Shown here: in pieces, positions 45,761-54,541 of the stretch | How the letters are laid out: each line of letters begins with the position of its first letter | Position numbering within the stretch: position 1 is the first letter of the stretch | From: Methylobacterium amylolyticum | GTDB lineage: Bacteria > Pseudomonadota > Alphaproteobacteria > Rhizobiales > Beijerinckiaceae | NCBI RefSeq assembly: GCF_030700245.1 | Contig: NZ_JAUYZI010000037.1 | Coordinates: 1-64,000 of the forward strand | DNA: 64,000 nt | Direction of reading: 5' to 3' | Made by a program: the position numbers and the translations under genes | Notes under the pieces: model-generated | Databases searched by the model: none | What the model was told of the DNA's origin: nothing | The model's input: the letters and a program-made list of their open reading frames with translations, nothing else

Positions 45761-46858
45761 ATGAACATCGACGGCAAGCCCTACCGCACCATCTTCCCCG
45801 ACCCGGACGGGGAGAGCGTCCAGGTCATCGACCAGACCCGGCTGCCCTTCGCCTTCGAGCTGAAGCGCCTCGCCACCCTCGACGACGCGGCGGTCGCGAT
45901 CCGCACGATGATCGTGCGCGGGGCGCCGCTCATCGGCGTCACCGCCGCCTACGGGCTGGCGCTCGCCATGCGCGCGGACCCCTCCGCCGACGGGATCGAC
46001 CGGGCGGCCGCGACGCTCGCCGCGACCCGGCCCACCGCGATCAACCTGCGCTGGGCCCTGGAGCGGGTGGCGGCCAACCTCCGCCAGATCGAGCCGCACG
46101 AGCGCTTCGTCCGCGCCTTCGCCGAGGCCGGGCGCATCGCCGAGGAGGATGTCGCGAGCTGCCGCGCCATCGGCGCCCACGGCTCCCGGCTCATCGCCGA
46201 CCTGCACCGGGCGAAAGGCCGGCCGATCACCGTGCTGACCCATTGCAACGCCGGCTGGCTCGCCACCGTCGACTGGGGCACGGCGCTGGCGCCGATCTAC
46301 GCCGCGCACGAGGCCGGCGTGCCGGTGCGGGTGCTGGTGGACGAGACCCGCCCGCGCAACCAGGGCGCGGCGCTCACCGCGTTCGAACTCAACGGCCACG
46401 GGGTGCCGCACACGGTGATCAGTGACAACGCCGGCGGCCACCTGATGCAGCACGGACAGGTGGACCTGTGCATCGTCGGCTCGGACCGCACCACCGCATC
46501 GGGCGACGTGTGCAACAAGATCGGCACCTACCTGAAGGCGCTCGCCGCCCGCGACACCGGCGTGCCGTTCTACGCCGCGCTGCCGTTCTCGACGATCGAC
46601 TGGACCCTGCACGACGGGGTCAAGGAGATCCCGATCGAGGAGCGCGACGGGCGCGAGGTCACGCACCTCACCGGCCGCCTGCCCGACGGCGGCTTCGCCA
46701 CGGTGGAGGTGGTCTCCCCCGGCAGCCCCGTGGCGAACCCGGCCTTCGACGTGACGCCGGCCCGGCTGGTGACCGGCCTCATCACCGAGCGCGGCGTGTG
46801 CGAGGCGACCCCCGAGGGGCTGCTCGGCCTCTACCCGGAGCGGCGCGCGGCGGCGTGA
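45761..46858 (+). CDS. mtnA: S-methyl-5-thioribose-1-phosphate isomerase
   Basis: 365 residues. Converts methylthioribose 1-phosphate to methylthioribulose 1-phosphate in methionine salvage. Motifs: [30 protein letters not shown], the catalytic-Cys region [30 protein letters not shown] and [19 protein letters not shown] containing the catalytic Asp. ATG at 45761 gives [14 protein letters not shown], the normal start. No other salvage gene is beside it. A structured RNA with a terminator precedes it. Confidence 0.94.
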   Translation: MNIDGKPYRTIFPDPDGESVQVIDQTRLPFAFELKRLATLDDAAVAIRTMIVRGAPLIGVTAAYGLALAMRADPSADGIDRAAATLAATRPTAINLRWALERVAANLRQIEPHERFVRAFAEAGRIAEEDVASCRAIGAHGSRLIADLHRAKGRPITVLTHCNAGWLATVDWGTALAPIYAAHEAGVPVRVLVDETRPRNQGAALTAFELNGHGVPHTVISDNAGGHLMQHGQVDLCIVGSDRTTASGDVCNKIGTYLKALAARDTGVPFYAALPFSTIDWTLHDGVKEIPIEERDGREVTHLTGRLPDGGFATVEVVSPGSPVANPAFDVTPARLVTGLITERGVCEATPEGLLGLYPERRAAA

Positions 46859-46908
46859 CCGGCGGTCCCGGCGCCTGGTGACACCGGCGCGGCCGTCCGG
46901 GCGTGCCG

Positions 46909-47973
46909 TCAGAGGGCGGCGCTCAGCAGGGTCGAGACGGCGGCGTCCGGGTCCATGAAGGCCGGTGCGGCGGGGGCCGGCTCGGCGGCGAAGCGGTCGA
47001 GGGCGTGCCGCAGGCCGTCCGCGTCGAGTGCGGCCAGATCGATCTGCCGCGCGCGGCCGTGGGCCTCGGTCCAGCCGGCGAGGGCGTCGTCCTCGCGCCA
47101 GCCGGGACGGCGGTGGTAGAGGAGCGGCACGGCGTTGCGCACCGCCTCCGCGGCGATGCCGTAGCCCAGCTTCGCGAGGCACGCGTCGCAGCTCGCGAGC
47201 AGGTCGATGAACGGCCAGTCCAGCCCGTCGACCGCGACCGTCGACTTCGCCGCACTCCACCGTGCGGGGACGAGGAACGTGGTGCCGGCGCAGGCGAGCA
47301 GGTCGGTCCGCGGCGGCGGGGGCGCGCTGTTGCCGAACGCGCACAGCACGAGGCGCTGCCCGCGCGGCAGGCCGAGACGGGCGCGCAGCGCGTCCCCGCG
47401 GGGTCGCCCGGCCTCGGCCGCCGGGCCGAGGGAGATCCGCCGCCGCCACGCGGCCTCGGCCGTCGTCGGGGCGAAAGCGAGCAGGGCCTCGGCGGAGGCG
47501 TAGGCCGCGTCCATCAGGTCCAGGACCTGCGCCCGCTCGCCGGCCCAGTAGCCCGCCAGCACCGTGTGCCAGTCGAGCGAGGCGAGCCCGAGCGACGGGA
47601 TGCCGAGCTCCGCGCCCGCCGCGAGGGGGACGAAGCCGACATTGGCGACGATCAGGTCGGGGCGAACGGCGGCGATGTCGGCCTTGGCCCGGCCGAGCAC
47701 CTCCGGCCAGCGCGCGGCCATCCGGTCGTAGGCGCGCCCGGTCTCGGGCAGGTCGACGTCGAAGCCGTTGCGGATCCGGACGCCGAAATCGTCCTGCGCA
47801 TCCAGGTAGGCGACCGGGAAGCCCAGCCTCTGCTCGATCCGCGCCCGGTCGAGGCTGGAACGCACGGTGATCGCGATGTCCGGATGCCGGGCGTGGACCG
47901 CCTGCATGAGGGCGGCCGCCTGATTCAGATGCCCGAGGCCGTGGCCGGACACGGAGAAGAGGATGCGCCGCAC
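46909..47973 (-). CDS. GT-B-fold glycosyltransferase-like protein
   Basis: 354 residues. The N-terminus RRILFSVSGHGLGHLNQAAA carries the GHGxGH phrase of the MurG/GT28-like glycosyltransferases and of the N-terminal part of sugar kinases such as L-arabinokinase. Later it has LIVANVGFVPLAAGAELGIP and a C-terminal nucleotide-site-like segment DACLAKLGYGIAAEAVRNAV. The sugar donor and acceptor are unknown. GTG at 47973 with GGAAGC upstream was chosen over a long low-complexity extension. Confidence 0.65.
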   Translation of the reverse strand: MRRILFSVSGHGLGHLNQAAALMQAVHARHPDIAITVRSSLDRARIEQRLGFPVAYLDAQDDFGVRIRNGFDVDLPETGRAYDRMAARWPEVLGRAKADIAAVRPDLIVANVGFVPLAAGAELGIPSLGLASLDWHTVLAGYWAGERAQVLDLMDAAYASAEALLAFAPTTAEAAWRRRISLGPAAEAGRPRGDALRARLGLPRGQRLVLCAFGNSAPPPPRTDLLACAGTTFLVPARWSAAKSTVAVDGLDWPFIDLLASCDACLAKLGYGIAAEAVRNAVPLLYHRRPGWREDDALAGWTEAHGRARQIDLAALDADGLRHALDRFAAEPAPAAPAFMDPDAAVSTLLSAAL

Positions 47974-48101
47974 GCCTTCGCTTCCTGGCACCGCGGCGCA
48001 TCCGGTGCGCGGCGGGTTCGAGACCTCTGGGTGCCGGACAGGCTGACAGGATCCGGTTGAGGAACCGTGCGAGCCGGCGGGGCGGCCCCCGTATCCCCGG
48101 C

Positions 48102-48794
48102 TCAGCCCGGCCGGCCGGGCGGGTCGCGCCGCGTCGCGATCCACACCACGTGCCGCGGGCCGCCGCGTCCGTCGGCGTGGGGGCGGACCTCCTCGACGGT
48201 GAAACCGACGCGCTGGAGGCGCGCCTTGAACCTGCGGTCGGGCGTGTCCGACCAGACGCCGAGCACGCCCCCGGGCCGCAGCGCCCGGCGCGCCCGTTCC
48301 AGGCCGGGGCCGTCGTAGAGGCGGTCGTTCTCCCGCCGCACGAACCCCTCGGGTCCGTTGTCGACGTCGAGCAGGATCGCGTCCCAGCCCCCGGGCTCGC
48401 CGAGGATGAGCGCGTCGACATCGGCCTCGCGCAGGTCGACGCGGGGGTCGTCGAGGCAGCCGGCGAACACGTCCGCGAGCGGGCCGCGCGCCCAGGCCGC
48501 CACCGCGGGCACCAGCTCGGCCACGGTCACCCGCGCCCCGGGCCCGAGGTTGCGCAAGGCGGCGCGCAGGGTGAAGCCCATGCCCAGCCCGCCGATCAGC
48601 ACCCGCGGCGCGGCGCGTCCGCGCACCCGGGCGCAGGCGAGGATCCCCAGAGCCTCCTCCGAGGCGCCGCGGACGCTGTTCATCAGCTCGATCGTGCCGA
48701 CGATGATCGAGAACTCGTGGCCGCGCTGCATCAGGTGCAGGGGCGTGCCGCCGCCGGGGACGGGGCCGGTGTCGAGGTGGGTCCAGACGGTCAC
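48102..48794 (-). CDS. Spermidine-synthase-like methyltransferase-fold protein
   Basis: 230 residues. A Rossmann SAM-fold with VLIGGLGMGFTLRAALRNLG (motif I), VTVAELVPAVAAWARGP and DAILLDVDNGPEGFVRREND. N-terminal EFSIIVGTIELMNSVRGASE recalls the polyamine aminopropyltransferase N-terminus. It lacks clear evidence for putrescine binding, so the substrate is open. 128 bp upstream of the GT-B gene on the same strand. Confidence 0.8.
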   Translation of the reverse strand: MTVWTHLDTGPVPGGGTPLHLMQRGHEFSIIVGTIELMNSVRGASEEALGILACARVRGRAAPRVLIGGLGMGFTLRAALRNLGPGARVTVAELVPAVAAWARGPLADVFAGCLDDPRVDLREADVDALILGEPGGWDAILLDVDNGPEGFVRRENDRLYDGPGLERARRALRPGGVLGVWSDTPDRRFKARLQRVGFTVEEVRPHADGRGGPRHVVWIATRRDPPGRPG

Positions 48795-48941
48795 GGATGT
48801 CCTTCCCGCGGGTGCGGCCCGCGGATCCGCCTTCGGGTGGAAGGCGTTCAGGTCGGAGGGGGGCCGAAGCGTGCGTCCGGCGCGCAGCAGGCCAGGGCCG
48901 CGTGGGCTGTCGCGCCGGCCGCGAAGCCGGTATCAGCGCCT

Positions 48942-49193
48942 ATGGCCAAGCGTATCAAGTCCCTGCCGAAGGTGCAGGGTTTCGTCCTGTTCGACGTCGT
49001 CTACACGGACGGCAGTCAAGCCTCGAACCGGCGCGTGCCGGCGGAGATCCTCGGAGGGCTCGACGGCGACGAGCCGGCGCGCACCCTCATCGCCGAGCAG
49101 GACGAGGGAATCGCCCGCAAGGCGGGTCGGCCGCGGCGCGAGATCGCCAGCCTAACGCGCTCGCCGCCCCCGAGCCAGAAGCCCGCCGCGTGA
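48942..49193 (+). CDS. Small conserved-looking hypothetical protein
   Basis: 83 residues, basic and probably cytoplasmic: MAKRIKSLPKVQGFVLFDVV with a predicted beta-hairpin YTDGSQASNRRVP and a helical ILGGLDGDEPARTLIAEQDE, ending in a basic tail. Family unknown to me. Converges with the cold-shock gene through a strong hairpin. Confidence 0.55.
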   Translation: MAKRIKSLPKVQGFVLFDVVYTDGSQASNRRVPAEILGGLDGDEPARTLIAEQDEGIARKAGRPRREIASLTRSPPPSQKPAA

Positions 49194-49195
49194 GA

Positions 49196-49218
49196 GGGGC
49201 GGCCCGAGCGGCCGCCCC
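49196..49218. terminator. Hairpin between convergent genes
   Basis: GGGGCGGCC and GGCCGCCCC form a perfect nine-base stem around CGAGC, between the convergent hypothetical gene and csp. No T-run follows on either strand, so it may act as a bidirectional, partly Rho-dependent end. Confidence 0.5.
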
Positions 49219-49227
49219 CGTCGCGTC

Positions 49228-49437
49228 TCAGACGGCCTTGAGGTTGGCCGCGCTCTCCTTGCCGCTGCGCCGGTCGGCCTCGACGTCGTAGGAGACCTTC
49301 TGCCCCTCGATCAGGTTGCGCATGCCGGCGCGCTCGACGGCCGAGATGTGGACGAACACGTCCTTGCCGCCGCTATCGGGCTGGATGAAGCCGTAGCCCT
49401 TGGTCTCGTTGAACCACTTCACGGTTCCGGTGCTCAT
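49228..49437 (-). CDS. Cold-shock-domain protein (CspA family)
   Basis: 69 residues of a single cold-shock domain: [18 protein letters not shown] carries RNP1, [10 protein letters not shown] carries RNP2, and it ends [16 protein letters not shown]. Binds single-stranded RNA/DNA as a chaperone. ATG at 49437. The 238 bp upstream hold no other gene and could contain a regulatory 5' leader. Confidence 0.95.
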   Translation of the reverse strand: MSTGTVKWFNETKGYGFIQPDSGGKDVFVHISAVERAGMRNLIEGQKVSYDVEADRRSGKESAANLKAV

Positions 49438-49675
49438 CGCAGTCTCCGCTTCCCCGCAGGCCACAGATCGGGTGCGGGACGCGGCGCGGCCCGCTCGACG
49501 AGAATGTGACGGGATGTTCGGGGCCGGCCTGCGAGGGCGTGACGGTCCGAGCGATCCAGTCACGCGCCGATCGCGTTGACCTATGGCGTCGGCCCCGCCG
49601 GGGCAAGCCGAAACCGCGTCCGGGGGCCGGATTCGCCGGAGCCGCCGCCCGCGCGCGGGCGGGGCGGGCCGCCGC

Positions 49676-51307
49676 TCAGGCCAGGGCGAACCCCGCGTAA
49701 CCGTCCCGGGCGACGCCGTCGCAGATCTCCCGGTAGCGGTTCATCCCGCCGGCATAGGGCATGAACGCCCGCGGCTTCCCCGGCACGTTGGCGCCGAGAT
49801 ACCAGGAGCTGCTCGCCATCGGCAGCAGGGTGGCCGCGGCCGCCGCCCGCACCTGCTCCCCCCAGGCCGCGCTCACCTCGGGCCGGGCCTCGATGCGGCC
49901 GAGGCCCCGCGCCCGGAGATGGGCGATGCAGTCGGCGATCCACTCGGCGTGCTGCTCGATGGCCACCGGCATGTTGGTGAGCACCGAGGGGCTGCCGGGG
50001 CCGGTGATCGTGAACAGGTTCGGGAAGCCCGGCACACCGAGGCCGAGATAGGTGCGCGGCCCCTCCGCCCAGACCGCCTTCAGCGGCAGGCCGTCGCGGC
50101 CCCTGATGTCGAGCGCCAGCAGCGGCCCGGTCAGCGCGTCGAAGCCGGTGGCGAACACGAGGATGTCGAGGGCGTGGGTCCCCGCCGCCGTGCGCACGCC
50201 CTCGGGCACGATCCGCTCGATCGGCGTCGCCTTCAGGTCGACGAGGCTGACGTTGGCGCGGTTGAAGGTCTCGAAGTAGCCGCTGTCGATCGGCGGGCGC
50301 TTGGTGGCGAAGGGGTGGTCGCGCGGGGTCAGCGCATCCGCCGTCGCCGGATCCGTCACGACCTCCCGGATCTTGGCGCGGATGAAGTCCGAGGCGGTGG
50401 CGTTGGCCTCGGGATCGAGGAGGATGTCCTTGAACGCCGCCCGGAAGCGCAGGCCGCCCCGCTGCCACGCCGCCTCGTAGATCGCCGCCCGCTCCTCCGG
50501 CGACACGTCCAGGGCGCCGTGCACGGCCACGTCGAACGGGTGGCCGTTGGTGGACGCGCGCGCCTTGGCCCGGTTCTCGGCGGCGTTGTCGCGGACCCAG
50601 GCCCTGAACGCGTCGTCCATCGGGCCGTTGCGGGCGGGCACGCTGTAGTTGGCGGTGCGCTGGAAGACGGTGAGATGGGCCGCCTGCTCGGCGATCACCG
50701 GCGCCGCCTGGATGCCGGTGGAGCCGGTGCCGATCAGCCCGACGCGCTTGCCCGTGAAATCGATTCCGTCCTGCGGCCAGCGGCCGGTGTGGAACCAGGA
50801 GCCGGCGAAGTCGTCGAGCCCGGGGATCGTCGGCACGTTGGCCGACGACAGGCACCCGACGGCGGTGATCAGGAACGGCGCCTCGAACCGCTCGCCGCCC
50901 TCGGTCGTCACGGTCCAGAGGCCGGCCGCCGCGTCGTAGGCCGCACCGGTGACCCGGGTCCCGAGCTGGATGTCGGGCCGCAGCCCGAACCGGTCGGCGA
51001 CGTGGTCGAGGTAGCGCCGGATCTCCCCGTGCGCGGGGTAGCGCTCGCTCCACGCCCACTCGGCCTCCAGTTCGCGCGAGAACGCGTAGGAGTAGTAGTA
51101 GCTCTCGGAATCGCAGCGCGCGCCGGGGTAGCGGTTCCAGTACCACGTGCCGCCGACCCCGTCGGCCGCCTCCAGCACGCGCACCGACAGGCCGAGCCGG
51201 TCGCGCAGCAGGTGGAGCTGGTAGAGGCCGGCGAAGCCCGCTCCGACGATCACCGCGTCGTAGCGGCCTCCGGCCGCCTCCCCCTCGGTCGCGGGCGTCG
51301 TCGCCAT
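49676..51307 (-). CDS. Baeyer-Villiger-type FAD monooxygenase
   Basis: 543 residues. Flavin monooxygenase that inserts oxygen next to a ketone using NADPH and O2. FAD motif [12 protein letters not shown] near residue 19, the type I BVMO fingerprint [12 protein letters not shown] at about residue 165, and NADPH motif [14 protein letters not shown] shortly after. The conserved [18 protein letters not shown] region is present, as in cyclohexanone monooxygenase-type enzymes. Stand-alone; the ketone cannot be inferred. Confidence 0.9.
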   Translation of the reverse strand: MATTPATEGEAAGGRYDAVIVGAGFAGLYQLHLLRDRLGLSVRVLEAADGVGGTWYWNRYPGARCDSESYYYSYAFSRELEAEWAWSERYPAHGEIRRYLDHVADRFGLRPDIQLGTRVTGAAYDAAAGLWTVTTEGGERFEAPFLITAVGCLSSANVPTIPGLDDFAGSWFHTGRWPQDGIDFTGKRVGLIGTGSTGIQAAPVIAEQAAHLTVFQRTANYSVPARNGPMDDAFRAWVRDNAAENRAKARASTNGHPFDVAVHGALDVSPEERAAIYEAAWQRGGLRFRAAFKDILLDPEANATASDFIRAKIREVVTDPATADALTPRDHPFATKRPPIDSGYFETFNRANVSLVDLKATPIERIVPEGVRTAAGTHALDILVFATGFDALTGPLLALDIRGRDGLPLKAVWAEGPRTYLGLGVPGFPNLFTITGPGSPSVLTNMPVAIEQHAEWIADCIAHLRARGLGRIEARPEVSAAWGEQVRAAAAATLLPMASSSWYLGANVPGKPRAFMPYAGGMNRYREICDGVARDGYAGFALA

Positions 51308-51485
51308 GGCGTCATCCCTCCCCGGGCGGGTCGGGCGCGGCCCGGCACCGCCCTCCGCCGAGCCTAGCACTTGCGCGCCGCGGGGCGACAGGTCTGCAAC
51401 CGAACCGTGCAGCCCGCCGGATCTGTCGCGGGCGATGCCGGGGCTCAAGCCCCGACAGGTCCGGCCCGGCCGCGACCGGGCGGGC

Positions 51486-52070
51486 TCACTCCGCCTCGAC
51501 CGCCTTGGGCTTGGCCTTGCGCGGGCGCCGCGGCGCGGGCTGCGCGGCGTCGGCGGCCGCCTCCTCCGGGGCCGCCTCCGGGGCCGTGTCGGCGACGGGT
51601 TCGGCGGAATCCTCCGCGGCGCTCTCCCCGGCCTCGTCCGCCGCGACGCGGGGACGGCCGAGGCCGAGGTCCCGGGCCAGCGCCGAGCGCGCCTCCGAGT
51701 AGCCCGCGGCGGTGGTGGGGTAATCCGCCGGCAGGCCGTAGCGCTCGCAATATTGCCGGACGGTCAGCCCGTGGCTCGTCAGGTGCCGCTTCAGGGTCTT
51801 GTACGGCTTGCCGTCGATGAAGCTGATCAGGGCGTCGTGGGTGATCGATTTGCGGATCTGGGCGGGGGTCGGCCGCTCGACGGCCGCGGTCTCGGGCGCG
51901 GTCCCCGAGCCGAGGGAGGCGAGGCCGGCATGCACGGTGGCGATCAGCGCAGCCAATTCCCCCGGTCGGACATGGTTCTTGGAGACATACGCGGCCACGA
52001 GATCGACCGTGGCATCGACAAGACCTTGTCGTTTCTCGTTCGCGACTTCGTCCAACTGACCCTCCTGCAC
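51486..52070 (-). CDS. MucR/Ros-type transcriptional regulator with altered zinc site
   Basis: 194 residues. N-terminal MucR-type helices (LVDATVDLVAAYVSKNHVRP) and a Ros/MucR DNA-binding core: DGKPYKTLKRHLTSHGLTVR then YGLPADYPTTAAGYSEARSA and LARDLGLG. In classical Ros the zinc ligands are C-x2-D...H...H. Here the first Cys reads Ser (ISFID), while the His residues remain. Some Mesorhizobium homologues work without zinc. A long Ala/Glu/Pro-rich tail follows. MucR proteins regulate exopolysaccharide, motility and cell-cycle genes. Confidence 0.85.
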   Translation of the reverse strand: MQEGQLDEVANEKRQGLVDATVDLVAAYVSKNHVRPGELAALIATVHAGLASLGSGTAPETAAVERPTPAQIRKSITHDALISFIDGKPYKTLKRHLTSHGLTVRQYCERYGLPADYPTTAAGYSEARSALARDLGLGRPRVAADEAGESAAEDSAEPVADTAPEAAPEEAAADAAQPAPRRPRKAKPKAVEAE

Positions 52071-52365
52071 AAGCCTTGGTCCACAAGAGCGAAGCGCATC
52101 GGCGCAAAGTCAAGGCGTTTGGTCGATCACAGGATGCATCTCTTTGGATAATTCGTGTCACTACATGGGTAAGGATCGGCAGTTTCGATGAAGTCGGTCC
52201 ACCTCTCCGTCAGGTTCGACCCGGTGCGGCGCCGCACGGCCGGAGATCTCGGAAGGGGCGCCCGATCCGCGGCGGCCGGATCCCGGTGTGCGGGCGCACC
52301 GTCGCCGGAGCCGGCCCGCCCGATGGTGCCCCTGCCGCCGAACGACGCGCGGCGAGGACACCACG

Positions 52366-52572
52366 ATGCAGGATACGACGAAGATGCCGGCGTGGCTCGC
52401 GCGCCGGGGATACTCCGCGCGCCTCAAGCAGCGCTTGGCGCAGGGAGGCCGGCAGGTGGAGGAGCCCGCGCAGGCGGCCCCGCGGGCACCGGAGGCCGCG
52501 ACGCCCGCCCGGCCGCCCGGCGGGATCATCCTGCCTTTCCCGGCGCGCGGCCGGCGCGCCCTGCTCGGATGA
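52366..52572 (+). CDS. Small hypothetical protein
   Basis: 68 residues: basic N-terminal half (MPAWLARRGYSARLKQRLAQ), an Ala/Pro linker and a C-terminal IILPFPARGRRALLG. A GAGGA Shine-Dalgarno precedes the ATG. No recognised family. It stands alone between mucR and a secreted protein gene. Confidence 0.45.
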   Translation: MQDTTKMPAWLARRGYSARLKQRLAQGGRQVEEPAQAAPRAPEAATPARPPGGIILPFPARGRRALLG

Positions 52573-52662
52573 GGGCCGCGTCCCGGGGACGCACGGCCCG
52601 CCCTTGCCCGGAGCGGCGCAGCGGACGATAGCGGCGGGCCTTGAGAAGACGCGGGGCCCCTC

Positions 52663-53214
52663 GTGGCGCGATCCGGATATGTCGCCGCCGCTGCGGCGAT
52701 GCTGGCGGCGACGCTGCTGGCCCTCCACGGCCGGCTGTCCCCGTCGGCGGAGGATCCGCCGCCGGAGCCGGCGCGGAGACTGTCCCCCGTCGCCGCCCCC
52801 GCGGTGGCCGCTACACCCACGCTCTACTGCGAATTCAACAATTTCGCCGCCCTCACGCCGCTGGTCGGCTACTTCTTCGCGCTCGACCCCGCGGCCGGCA
52901 CGGCGAACGGCCAGCCCGCCTACGCGCAGATCTTCCGACGCGAGCAGGACGGGTCGGAGGTGATCTACGGTGGCCCCGAGACGCCGCGGCCGCTCTGGAC
53001 CTACGATGGCGCGAGCAATCCCGCCGTCCTGCACGATCCGGGCGGGGAGACGATCAACCTGTACGACGACGATGCCGCCGCACGCGGTACGCGGTGGTTC
53101 GAGGCCGGGCTGCGGAGCATCCGCTACCGGAATCTCGGCGGTCGCTGTCGGCGCAGCGGGCCGCCCGTGTCGCCGCGCGACCCGTCTTCGGGCGCGTCCG
53201 CGGGGCCGGAGTGA
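52663..53214 (+). CDS. Secreted hypothetical protein
   Basis: 183 residues. A signal-anchor-like segment (VAAAAAMLAATLLALHG), a Pro-rich linker, then a globular part TLYCEFNNFAALTPLVGYFF ... YDGASNPAVLHDPGGETINL with YDDDAAARGTRWFEAG. Two Cys could be paired. Start GTG at 52663. Family not recognised. Probably periplasmic. Confidence 0.5.
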   Translation: MARSGYVAAAAAMLAATLLALHGRLSPSAEDPPPEPARRLSPVAAPAVAATPTLYCEFNNFAALTPLVGYFFALDPAAGTANGQPAYAQIFRREQDGSEVIYGGPETPRPLWTYDGASNPAVLHDPGGETINLYDDDAAARGTRWFEAGLRSIRYRNLGGRCRRSGPPVSPRDPSSGASAGPE

Positions 53215-53550
53215 CGGTTGCCGCGCTGACCGACGCGCCCGGAACCGCGGCGGGCACGCGCAGCGCCTTGCTCACGTCTTCGGTCCAATCATTAAGAGTA
53301 ATAATAGCCTGGGCTGAGCGATTATTAAGACTGTGAGAAGCTGCATTTTGCTATAAGGCGATCGTCCTGTAACGAGGACGTATATCCCTTACCTGCACGT
53401 CGGCTCAGATGCCGACGTGCCTTCTTGTCGATCGTCGGTCCGGATCCGACCTCGTCGCGACACCGGATGCGCCCGTCATCGAACACGCGGCCGGGAACAC
53501 GCGGCCGGCCTGAGCAGGCCGCCGTCCGACCTATCCGACCGCCGCCCCGC
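53215..53550. other. Gene-free, partly AT-rich stretch with hairpin
   Basis: 336 bp without a convincing gene. It contains an AT-rich run (about 53285-53345) and a perfect ten-base hairpin at 53395-53420. It may hold the transcript ends of the two converging secreted-protein genes. Confidence 0.4.
53395..53420. terminator. Perfect ten-base-pair hairpin
   Basis: GCACGTCGGC pairs with GCCGACGTGC around TCAGAT, followed by CTTCTTG on the plus strand. It lies between converging genes (52663-53214 plus and 53551-53811 minus), so it may end both transcripts. Confidence 0.5.
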
Positions 53551-53811
53551 TCAACGGTTCCCGCCCCCGGCGTTGCGCGGGTCCTTGGTGGTGCGCGTGT
53601 CCTGCGTCCTGTTGCCGTCGGCCCCCGCGTCCGATCCGGGATTGGCCGAGTTCGGCAGGGAGCCCGCCTTGTCGCCCGCCCGCATCTTGTCGGCCTCCTG
53701 CCCCGGTGCGGCGCTGTTGCGCGAGGTCGGCGCCTGGCCCTGGGCGAGGGCGGGTCCGCACGCCGCGCACAGCGCGGCCGCGATCAGCAGGGATGTCGTT
53801 CGCATGGTCAT
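53551..53811 (-). CDS. Small secreted hypothetical protein
   Basis: 86 residues: signal peptide (MTMRTTSLLIAAALCAACGPALAQG), then a low-complexity Asn/Gly/Asp/Arg-rich tail (NSAAPGQEADKMRAGDK ... NAGGGNR). The Cys pair in the signal might make a lipoprotein-like site but the consensus is weak. Unknown function. Divergent from the gene at 54038 across an AT-rich 226-bp promoter region. Confidence 0.5.
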   Translation of the reverse strand: MTMRTTSLLIAAALCAACGPALAQGQAPTSRNSAAPGQEADKMRAGDKAGSLPNSANPGSDAGADGNRTQDTRTTKDPRNAGGGNR

Positions 53812-54037
53812 CTCCGTGTTCCGTGTGAAGACAACCGGGATGCGATGCCATCGTTCATTACAAATTCGGGATGAAAATCACTTCAATGGATCTTATTACG
53901 TCTTAATATCCGCGCATCATGCCGAATGTACCCGCATGATCGCCGCTGTGCTGGCAGGATTCTGGTCCGCACCGCGTGACGGGGCGTGCTACGAGACGGT
54001 GGCGGACGGCATCCCGCGGCCGACGCCGACCGATCCC

Positions 54038-54460
54038 ATGAGGCTGGCGACGATGACATCGACCCCGACGCGCCGCGCGACCGCGGCGCTCGTCCTGACC
54101 GCGGCGCTGGCGCAAGCCGTTCCGCCCGCGGCGCTGGCCCAGACCGTCGAGGACGGGTCCGAGGCCGCCATCGGGGCCGCCGACACCCGCACCGTCCTCG
54201 ACCTGATCGCGCGGAACCTGAACAGCCCGGACGCGAAGGTCTCCGCCTTGCGTCGGGGCGGCGGCGGCGTGATCTGCGGTTCGGTCAACGTGAAGAACCG
54301 CGACGGCCTGTACACGGGCGAGCGCGGCTTCCTGGTCGACCTCGCGGCGGGCAGCTTCGGCCGGGTTCCGGACGGGCCCGAACTCCTCGACCCACGCGTG
54401 AAGGGCTTCGCGCAGCAGGAGCGGGTGCGCCAGCAGTACTTCGCGGCCTGCCTCGACTGA
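54038..54460 (+). CDS. Secreted hypothetical protein
   Basis: 140 residues. Signal peptide (RRATAALVLTAALAQAVPPAALAQ) followed by a globular domain: TRTVLDLIARNLNSPDAKVS, GGVICGSVNVKNRDGLYTGE and GFAQQERVRQQYFAACLD. Two conserved-looking Cys could form a disulfide. A start five codons later (MTSTPTRR) is also plausible. Family not recognised. Confidence 0.55.
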   Translation: MRLATMTSTPTRRATAALVLTAALAQAVPPAALAQTVEDGSEAAIGAADTRTVLDLIARNLNSPDAKVSALRRGGGGVICGSVNVKNRDGLYTGERGFLVDLAAGSFGRVPDGPELLDPRVKGFAQQERVRQQYFAACLD

Positions 54461-54541
54461 CCGGCGGCCCGGCGCAACCCCGGGCACCGCCGGCGGCGGA
54501 AGGCCGAGATCTGCGAAGACCCGACCGGGCCTCCGGGATCC

